DNA of 64,000 nucleotides, taken from contig JAFZWH010000162.1 of NCBI GenBank assembly GCA_017617415.1, positions 1 to 64,000 of the forward strand, written 5' to 3'. The notes beneath the pieces were generated by a model. That model ran no database searches and was not told where the DNA came from. It saw nothing but the letters and a program-made list of their open reading frames with translations. A program made the position numbers and the translations under genes. The stretch is from Victivallales bacterium. GTDB taxonomy: Bacteria > Verrucomicrobiota > Lentisphaeria > Oligosphaerales > Oligosphaeraceae. Shown piece by piece: positions 9,447-16,382 of this stretch. Each line of letters starts with the position of its first letter. Positions within the stretch are counted from its first letter, which is position 1.

Positions 9447-10976
9447 ATGGCATACTTTCTAGGCATTGATGCAGGCACCCAGAGTCTCAAAGGCATACTC
9501 ATCGAGCCGGCGACCGGATGGACCTCGAAGCCCGTCTCGGTGCATTTCGGGCGCGACTTGCCACAATACGGCTCGACGGACGGGTTCCTGCCCTGCCTCG
9601 ACCCGCAAATCCGCCGCGCGAATCCACGGATGTGGCTGGATGCCCTCGACCTCCTGCTGGAACGCATGCAACAGGCCGGTCTGCCGATGGCGCAAGTCGC
9701 CGGCGTCTCCGGCTCCGGTCAGCAACATGGAACCGTCTATTTGAACCACCTGTTCCCTCTGGCATTGAAGACATTACAACAGGGACAGTCGCTGGCCACA
9801 CAACTCGTCCACGCCTTCAGCCGTCAGGAAGCGCCCATCTGGATGGACGCCTCCACCACGACGCAGTGCGGGCAACTGCGGTCACGTTTCGGCGAACGAC
9901 TCCGGCAGGACACCGGCAGCGACGCCACCGAGCGCTTCAGCGGACCCCAAATCATGAAATTCGCATGTGAGTGTCCCGCGCAGTGGACCGAGACCGCGAC
10001 CGTCCACCTGGTCAGTTCCTTCCTGGCCTCCGTGATGGCTGGCGAGAACCTGCCCATCGACTATGGCGACGGCGCAGGAATGAACCTACTGAACCTCCAC
10101 ACGCTCGCCTGGGACGCCGAAATCGCGGAGTTCACCGCGCCTGGACTGCTGAAGCGGCTTCCGCCCTGCGTGCCCTCCACCCAGGCGCCTGGACGCCTCG
10201 CACCCTACTTCGCCAAATATGGCCTAACGCCTGGCATCCCCGTCAATGTGTGGTCGGGCGACAACCCGAACAGCCTCATCGGCACCGGCGGGTCGCTGGC
10301 GGGCCGCGCCGTGGTGAGCCTGGGCACAAGCGACACCTATTTCGGCACGCTGACGGAACTGCCCGCCACTCCGCCACGCTTCGGCCATGTCTTCGGCAAT
10401 CCCGCCGGTGGCTTCATGACGCTGGTCTGCTTCACCAATGGTTCCCTCACCCGCGAGCATTTCCGCAACCACTACGGCTTCTCTCGCGAAGAGTTCGAGA
10501 TCGCCGTTGTCCAGGCCGAACCGGGCCGACGCCAGCTCCTCCCCTGGCTCGTGCCGGAGGCCACCCCGCCTGTCCCCACTCAGAAAATCCTATGCAACTT
10601 TGACGCAAAGAACGCCACCCCCGGCGACTTCCTCCGCGCGCTACTGGAATCGCAGGTACTCACAATGCGCTACCACGCCGGTAACCGCCAGCGCCCCACC
10701 CAAATCCGCCTGACCGGCGGGGCCTCCGCCAGTCCCGTCCTCCGGCAAATCGTGGCAGATGTCTTCCAGGCACCCGTCGTCATCGGCGACTCCACCGAGG
10801 CCGCAGCGCTTGGCGCGGCGATGCGTGCCGCCAATGCCTGCGGAGGATACGGCTTTGACGAACTCACCGAGAGATTCTGCACCAGCCAGACCACCGTCAC
10901 GCCGAATCCCGCGCTCGGCACTACCTACGAACAGGCACTCGAACAATTCGCCGCGCTTCTAAAATCGATAAAGTAA
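9447..10976 (+). CDS. xylB: Xylulokinase (FGGY carbohydrate kinase), animal XYLB-like type
   Basis: 509 residues. FGGY kinase N-terminus FLGIDAGTQSLKGILIEPAT carries the phosphate-binding loop. The family motif reads VSGSGQQHGTVY rather than the usual bacterial SGQMHG, and WMDASTTTQC, ERFSGPQIMKF, PIDYGDGAGMNLL and NVWSGDNPNSL follow the layout I recognise from the xylulokinases of animals. The C-terminal ATP-binding lobe has RLTGGASASPVLRQIVADVF and AALGAAMRA. It should phosphorylate D-xylulose to xylulose-5-phosphate for the pentose phosphate pathway. It lies in the middle of secreted sugar-degrading genes on the same strand. No xylose isomerase is present in the window, and no Shine-Dalgarno sequence precedes the start. 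Confidence 0.87.
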   Translation: MAYFLGIDAGTQSLKGILIEPATGWTSKPVSVHFGRDLPQYGSTDGFLPCLDPQIRRANPRMWLDALDLLLERMQQAGLPMAQVAGVSGSGQQHGTVYLNHLFPLALKTLQQGQSLATQLVHAFSRQEAPIWMDASTTTQCGQLRSRFGERLRQDTGSDATERFSGPQIMKFACECPAQWTETATVHLVSSFLASVMAGENLPIDYGDGAGMNLLNLHTLAWDAEIAEFTAPGLLKRLPPCVPSTQAPGRLAPYFAKYGLTPGIPVNVWSGDNPNSLIGTGGSLAGRAVVSLGTSDTYFGTLTELPATPPRFGHVFGNPAGGFMTLVCFTNGSLTREHFRNHYGFSREEFEIAVVQAEPGRRQLLPWLVPEATPPVPTQKILCNFDAKNATPGDFLRALLESQVLTMRYHAGNRQRPTQIRLTGGASASPVLRQIVADVFQAPVVIGDSTEAAALGAAMRAANACGGYGFDELTERFCTSQTTVTPNPALGTTYEQALEQFAALLKSIK

Positions 10977-10994
10977 TTATATAACTCATTTATA

Positions 10995-13900
10995 ATGAAA
11001 GAGTTAATTATAATTTTTATGGCGATTGCGCCATTTGTGTTCGCAGGCGACCGCCTCATCAACGGCGACTTTTCGGGGGGACTTGCGAACTGGACGGTGC
11101 GCCAGCCCGAAATCACATCGCTCGACCCGGCAATCTGCATCTCCGCTCCTGGCGCCTTGCGGTTGGACGGCACGACATTTATCTCGCAACCGCTTGACCT
11201 GGAACTCCATACCGTCTATGAAATCAGCGGCTACATGAAAGGCGAAGGGATTTCGGGCGACGCCAATGCAGGTGCACGTATCATTTTGGAGGGAAATCAG
11301 AAGTGGAAGCGCGTGGTGCCCAATGACGAAGGCAACGCCGAAACCGGCACCTTCGACTGGAAATTCTTCCGCACAACCTTCACACCCGACGACTTGAACA
11401 GCGCACGGATTATCGTCCATTGCGACCTCCACGGCACCGGCACAGTCTGGTATGACGACTTGCAGGTGGTCAAAAAGACTCTCACGCCCCCCCCTGTCCC
11501 CGTCCAAACCGCCGAGAGTTTCCGCGTCCCCCACAACGGCGGACTGGGCTGGGTGACCTTCTGGGCACTTGGCGAACGTGGCTTCTTCGCGCCTGGCGAG
11601 CCTCTTCGCTTCTCCTTGAAAGTCAATGACGCGGGCAAGGCCCTCCGCGTGGAAGCCACCCTGCGGGACGAACTGGGTGTCGAACGCGCCCGCGCAACTC
11701 AGGACTCCTTCGCCACGCCAGGCACCATCGAACTGACCTTCCCCGGCGTCGAGCAGGGCTACTACATCGCCACCGCCGAACTCTACGAGGGCGAGACGCT
11801 CCTCTACGCCATCCAAGCGGGCGCGGCGGTCTTCCCGCCACCCGTCGAGCGCGACCCATACTACGCGCTCGGCTTCAGCGCCTTCCAAAGTCTCCACGAC
11901 GCCTACAAGTACCTCGGCGTCGGCACCATCAATCTCAAGTTCCAAGTCACCGAATTCAGTCAGTTCAACCGCGACGAGGCGGTCGCGAAATTCTTCAAGG
12001 ACTACAAGCCCTTCCTGGAGAACGGCGCCTTCCGGCTCTGCTTCACCTACCCCTTCGCCATCCGGCGCACCGCCCGCACGGAGGAGGAACTCGCCCAGGG
12101 ATGGCCGCTGCTTCCGGACGCCTTCCTGAAGGAGGTCATCCCCGCCATCCGCACCATCGCGGAGCGCACGAAGGGACTCATCCAGGACTGGTGCGTGCAG
12201 CAGGAGATTCCCTCCAGCGCCACAATGACCTTTAAATATTGCGGGACCTGGAGCGAGGCGATGATGCACCAGGTCATCATGACCCGAATGATTTCCCGCG
12301 CGGTGAAGGCCGTGGATCCCGCGAACCGCGTGTGGACAGGCGGCAACAACCAGGCGGACAAGGTGGAGTCCATCGAACGGCTCGTGATGGCGGACCTCAA
12401 AGGCGAGGTGGACGGCTATCTCGTAGACGCTTACACCGGCGACTGGGATCTCCGCCATGGCGAGAATGCGATGCTACCCGAAACGCGGCTCTTGAAGTTC
12501 CTGCGCGACTCCTCCTCGCTCTCCAAGAGCATCGGCCTGGGAGAACTCATCCGCAACGACGAGACGGGCTACGCAATCTACTACGGTGCGCCCTACGACC
12601 ACGGGATGGCGTGGGATCAGGCCGAACTCACCGCGCGTTCTATGGTTATCATGCGCGCCGCGCCCGTCTGCCTCTTCGAACTCTTCACGCCCAATCGCTG
12701 GTATCCGCCAGGAACCCAAATTCCTGATGACGAGATGTATATGGCGACCTGCTGGCGCACTGTCACGGATGGCAAGCGCGTGAACCACGTCCCCCTCCCC
12801 GGCGGCGCGATGTACGCCACGCTCGCCCGCGAGTTCACCTTCACGATTTTTCATCGCGAAATCATCTGCGACAAGCTCTACTGCTACGTCTTCACGCGGG
12901 GCGACGGAAAGACCTTCGCCGCTCTGTGGTCCACTGCAGACCCCGCCGAAGTGCGTCCCGCCCTCCCCGCCGACACCCGCACGCTCACCATGACCGGGCG
13001 CGAGGGGACTTTGGGAACCGATGCGATAACACTCACGCACGCACCAATTTATCTTGTCAGCGACCGTCCTGCTGACGAAGTGGCCGACGCCCTGGAGGCC
13101 GCGATGCTCGAGGTCGCCCCGCGCTTCCGCCTCGCCGTTGAACCCGCCACAACTCCGGACGAAGTTCTATTATATATTTTGAATTGCAGTAGCGTGACTG
13201 TCCCCGGACTTGTCATCGTGGACGATGGGGGGGCTGTCCCCACCCAAGAGACAGTGGACGATAGGGGGACTGTCCCCACCCAAGAGACAACAGGGACTGT
13301 CCCCACCCAAGAGACAACAGGGACTGTCCCCGGACTAGTCGCGGCTAGCAAAAGCGCTCCGCTGGAAGTCAACCTCCTTCCTCAACAGACCACTGCGGTC
13401 ACTCTCCCCGCCGGGAAAACCGCAACCCTGTTTGCAGATGGGCAGAAATATATCATTCAACTTTTTTATTTACAAGATAGTATAAAAATAAAAAGGATAG
13501 CCGAGAAGCCCCGTTTTGACGGCGCTCTCGCATGGACCAAGGGACTTACGCCCATCCAGCTCCGGCATCCCGACGACATCTACCCCAAGACCGCCCTCCA
13601 CCGCGAGAAGGCCTATTTCCGCGATGAACTCTACAACCCCGACGGCCATACCTTCACGGCCGACTGCTACCTCGCCTACGATGCCGAATGCCTCTATCTG
13701 GCCGCCGATGTGGATGACCCGACGCACATCCAGCACTTCGCCCCCGAACAGGCCTGGCGCGGAGACTCGCTGCAATTCGCCTTCGCCAGCCGTCCGGTTC
13801 CGCCCGCCGAGGTCCGTTCCCCCAACACGCCTGACAACATCGCCGAACTGGAGAACAACATCCTCGTCGCCCTGAAGGACGGCGAAGTCCTCCGCGTGCG

Positions 13901-14150
13901 CTTCGGCACCTCGCCGGAAATCGTCGATTTCCCTGCAAAAGTCACTCGCATAGAGGGCCATACGCGCTATGAAATCGCCCTCCCCTGGAAGCTCCTCGGC
14001 CTCACGCCAGAGACCTGTCAGCGCCTCGGAATGGTCCTCTTCGACAACAACTCGCCCGCCGACCAAGAACCGCCCTACTGGCTCGCTTTCGGACAGGGCA
14101 TCGCCGGCGGGCAGGATGCCGCATTGCTCAAACCCGTGAAGTTTGAATAA
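10995..14150 (+). CDS. Large secreted protein: N-terminal CBM, TIM-barrel-like core, C-terminal CBM9/DOMON domain
   Basis: 1051 residues. Signal peptide at 1-17 (MKELIIIFMAIAPFVFA). Residues about 18-165 form a carbohydrate-binding-like jelly roll (RLINGDFSGGLANWTV ... GTVWYDDLQVVKK). A central region has the feel of a GH5/GH39-like barrel: DWCVQQEIPSSATM near residue 400 could hold a catalytic Glu, and DPANRVWTGGNNQADKVES follows. Residues about 725-775 are a linker built from tandem repeats (VPTQETTGT). The last 230 residues resemble a CBM9/DOMON domain (FTADCYLAYDAECLYLAADV, WRGDSLQFAF). Enzyme family and substrate are not established. It starts 18 bp after xylB and is probably cotranscribed with it. 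Confidence 0.72.
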   Translation: MKELIIIFMAIAPFVFAGDRLINGDFSGGLANWTVRQPEITSLDPAICISAPGALRLDGTTFISQPLDLELHTVYEISGYMKGEGISGDANAGARIILEGNQKWKRVVPNDEGNAETGTFDWKFFRTTFTPDDLNSARIIVHCDLHGTGTVWYDDLQVVKKTLTPPPVPVQTAESFRVPHNGGLGWVTFWALGERGFFAPGEPLRFSLKVNDAGKALRVEATLRDELGVERARATQDSFATPGTIELTFPGVEQGYYIATAELYEGETLLYAIQAGAAVFPPPVERDPYYALGFSAFQSLHDAYKYLGVGTINLKFQVTEFSQFNRDEAVAKFFKDYKPFLENGAFRLCFTYPFAIRRTARTEEELAQGWPLLPDAFLKEVIPAIRTIAERTKGLIQDWCVQQEIPSSATMTFKYCGTWSEAMMHQVIMTRMISRAVKAVDPANRVWTGGNNQADKVESIERLVMADLKGEVDGYLVDAYTGDWDLRHGENAMLPETRLLKFLRDSSSLSKSIGLGELIRNDETGYAIYYGAPYDHGMAWDQAELTARSMVIMRAAPVCLFELFTPNRWYPPGTQIPDDEMYMATCWRTVTDGKRVNHVPLPGGAMYATLAREFTFTIFHREIICDKLYCYVFTRGDGKTFAALWSTADPAEVRPALPADTRTLTMTGREGTLGTDAITLTHAPIYLVSDRPADEVADALEAAMLEVAPRFRLAVEPATTPDEVLLYILNCSSVTVPGLVIVDDGGAVPTQETVDDRGTVPTQETTGTVPTQETTGTVPGLVAASKSAPLEVNLLPQQTTAVTLPAGKTATLFADGQKYIIQLFYLQDSIKIKRIAEKPRFDGALAWTKGLTPIQLRHPDDIYPKTALHREKAYFRDELYNPDGHTFTADCYLAYDAECLYLAADVDDPTHIQHFAPEQAWRGDSLQFAFASRPVPPAEVRSPNTPDNIAELENNILVALKDGEVLRVRFGTSPEIVDFPAKVTRIEGHTRYEIALPWKLLGLTPETCQRLGMVLFDNNSPADQEPPYWLAFGQGIAGGQDAALLKPVKFE
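13198..13340 (+). repeat. In-frame tandem repeats (27/36-bp spacing) inside a secreted protein gene
   Basis: The core CTGTCCCC recurs at 13198, 13234, 13270, 13297 and 13324, spaced 36, 36, 27 and 27 bp; the inner copies extend to CTGTCCCCACCCAAGAGACA. The unit includes the palindrome GGGACTGTCCC. All spacings are multiples of 9, so the reading frame is kept and a TVPTQETTG-like linker is encoded. Confidence 0.85.
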
Positions 14151-14165
14151 CACCCGCGGGGTGGT

Positions 14166-14280
14166 CACCCTACAATTCTACGGGGGCTGCGCCCCCGAAC
14201 CCCCTGTGGTTTCCATACCGCGCCGCCACCCTACAATTCTACGGGGGCTGCCGCCCCCGACCCCCTGCGGTTCCTCATTT
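14166..14280 (+). repeat. Two copies of a GC-rich palindromic intergenic repeat
   Basis: Copy 1 (14166-14212) and copy 2 (14227-14280) share CACCCTACAATTCTACGGGG, then GCTGCGCCCCCGAACCCCCTG-like sequence with a strong CGGGGGC...GCCCCCG hairpin. Related copies occur at 47968-48017 and 62307-62355, each just upstream of a gene start and followed by heptamer repeats. No transposase is near. Confidence 0.8.
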
Positions 14281-14281
14281 C

Positions 14282-14316
14282 ATTGCTAATTGCTAAATGC
14301 TAATTGCTAATTGCTA
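14282..14316 (+). repeat. Heptamer tandem repeat ATTGCTA x5 before a start codon
   Basis: Five 7-bp units (ATTGCTA, ATTGCTA, AATGCTA, ATTGCTA, ATTGCTA), then ATTCC and the ATG at 14322. There is no Shine-Dalgarno sequence. Confidence 0.9.
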
Positions 14317-14321
14317 ATTCC

Positions 14322-16376
14322 ATGAACTACACGCTTTTCGATTACCATCAGGCCGGAAAGGCCAATTGGACCTGGCTACCTGGACACCACGCTGGAAAAG
14401 AAGGCTTTTACTTATTTCGTAAGTCATTTATTTCTAATAAATTAGATAAAATAAATCTCTATGTTGCTGGCGATTGCCGCTTTAAGTTGTATCTCGACGG
14501 CAATCTCGTCGGCACTGGTCCCGTCAAGAGTTTCCCATTATTCACGCAACTTCTTCATCTGCAACTGAAAGTCACTCCTGGCGAGCATCTTCTCTCAGCC
14601 GAGGTCCTGGTCTGGCCGGAGGGCTGGCGGAACTCCCCCGCCCCCTGGAGCGAGATGCACATCGGCGGCGGCTTCTACCTCAGCGGCGGCTCGGAGGAAC
14701 TCGACCTCTCCACTCCGAAAGGCTGGAAGTGTTTGGAGGACACCTCGCGCCACACTCTCGACTGGAAGGACAGCGGTGCCGAACTCTTCCCCGCAGGTCC
14801 CCGTGACGGCGTGGACTTCCAGAAGTCACCAGGCAATTGGCGCTCAATGGATTATGACGACTCCAACTGGGCGAACGCCGTGGCCACGGGTATCTCGGCA
14901 ATCTGGGGCACCAGCATGGGCGATCTCAACTGCCCCTGGCAACTCGAAATGCCGCAGGTCGCCCACCAGCGTTTCACCCACGAGCCCATCGCCGCCATCC
15001 GCCATTGCTCCAATGCGGAGACCGTCTTGGCACTTGACACCAACGGCGTTCTCTCCGGCATCCTCCCCGCCGGCAAGTCCCTCACGGTCCTGAAACTCAA
15101 CCGCTACTTCACGGGGCTGGTCCATCTCGCCGGCAAAGGTGCGTCTGGAACCATCAAGGTGATTCTCTCCGAAGCACTTGGCGAGGATGGCGTAACGCCT
15201 TTCCGCATCCAGAACGACATCCTCCAGGTCACCCCGACACCCTGGTCCTTCGACTCCTTCGAGATGCGGGCAGGACAGCACCTCGCACTGGAATGCGACA
15301 TCGACGCCCCCCTCACGCTGACCGAGCTCTCCCTCCAATTTCAGACCTACGACTTTGGAGAATTCAAGGACTACCGGAATCCGCAGGACCCCGAACTGGA
15401 GCACATCTATCAAGTCGGCATCCACACCGCAAGATGTTGCGCTCATGATACTTATGAAGACTGTCCGTATTTCGAGCGCTTGCAGTACTCCGGGGACAGT
15501 CGCATCCAGGCGCTCATCTCCTATGAGGGCACTGGCCATGGTGCCCTCGGCCGCAAGGCCCTGCGTGACTTCCAGCGCTCCCTGATGCCCTGCGGACTCA
15601 CCCGCAGCCGTTTCCCTGACATCCTCCCGCAGGTGATTCCCGGCTATAGCCTCATCTGGATTCTGATGGTCGAGGACTACGACAACTACTTCCACGACGA
15701 GGCCATCGTCAAGGAGTGCTACACCGCAATGCGGAGCGTCCTGACCTACTTCGAGAACCGCATCGAGGCCGCCACCGGTCTCTCCGGGAACCCCGGCTTC
15801 TGGGACTTCACGGACTGGCAGCCCGAATGGCCCTCCGGCGACGCCGCCCGCAAGACCGGCCTGCCCACCACGGTCAATAATCTCTTCTTCATTCTCGCGC
15901 TACAGGCCATGACGCGCTTCGCCATACAACTCGGCGAAACTGCGGACGAGCTGCGCTTCACCAACCTCGTCCGCCGACTCTCCGACGCCATCAACGCCCA
16001 TTGCTATGACGCGACGCGGCAGAGTTACACCGACGTCCCCGGCAAGCCGTGGTACTCCCGTCATGCCAACGCCTTGGCCATACTTTCCGGAGTCGCCACC
16101 GACGACCGCCTCTCCGCCGCCCACGCCATGCTCTTGACCGACGCCCCGGACGTCACGCGCTGCTCGCTCTACTTCCAGTTCTATGTGCTGGAGGCACTGC
16201 GCAAGCTCGGCGACCGCGAGGGAATGTATCAGGCATTGCTCCCCTGGCGCGAAAGCCTCCGGCGCAATCCCGACATCACCACTTTCCCCGAGGTACCCGA
16301 CCCCGCCCACAACCGCAGCGCCTGCCACGCCTGGAGCGCAGGCCCCGTTTACGAAATCCTCGTGGCAGGGTTATAA
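14322..16376 (+). CDS. GH78-type alpha-L-rhamnosidase-like protein
   Basis: 684 residues from the ATG at 14322; an upstream in-frame TTG (14304) lies inside the heptamer repeats and is rejected. The N-terminal part has jelly-roll modules (FRKSF, LYVAGDCRFKLYLDGNLVGT) like the rhamnosidase N domain. The GH78 signature is seen as DTYEDCPYFERLQYSGDSR near residue 385, matching the family pattern D..DCP.RER..W.GD with the general-acid region. The six-hairpin (alpha/alpha)6 core continues with GFWDFTDWQPEWPSGDAARK and ends HNRSACHAWSAGPVYEILV. It should release terminal L-rhamnose from glycans. No signal peptide is visible, so it may act in the cytoplasm. It lies downstream of xylB and the large secreted protein. 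Confidence 0.83.
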   Translation: MNYTLFDYHQAGKANWTWLPGHHAGKEGFYLFRKSFISNKLDKINLYVAGDCRFKLYLDGNLVGTGPVKSFPLFTQLLHLQLKVTPGEHLLSAEVLVWPEGWRNSPAPWSEMHIGGGFYLSGGSEELDLSTPKGWKCLEDTSRHTLDWKDSGAELFPAGPRDGVDFQKSPGNWRSMDYDDSNWANAVATGISAIWGTSMGDLNCPWQLEMPQVAHQRFTHEPIAAIRHCSNAETVLALDTNGVLSGILPAGKSLTVLKLNRYFTGLVHLAGKGASGTIKVILSEALGEDGVTPFRIQNDILQVTPTPWSFDSFEMRAGQHLALECDIDAPLTLTELSLQFQTYDFGEFKDYRNPQDPELEHIYQVGIHTARCCAHDTYEDCPYFERLQYSGDSRIQALISYEGTGHGALGRKALRDFQRSLMPCGLTRSRFPDILPQVIPGYSLIWILMVEDYDNYFHDEAIVKECYTAMRSVLTYFENRIEAATGLSGNPGFWDFTDWQPEWPSGDAARKTGLPTTVNNLFFILALQAMTRFAIQLGETADELRFTNLVRRLSDAINAHCYDATRQSYTDVPGKPWYSRHANALAILSGVATDDRLSAAHAMLLTDAPDVTRCSLYFQFYVLEALRKLGDREGMYQALLPWRESLRRNPDITTFPEVPDPAHNRSACHAWSAGPVYEILVAGL

Positions 16377-16382
16377 ATCCAT

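Noticed and set aside
15463-15500. Inverted repeat GACTGTCC/GGACAGTC inside the GH78 gene
   Set aside because: It falls on the conserved DCPYFERLQYSGDS motif and is explained by codons.
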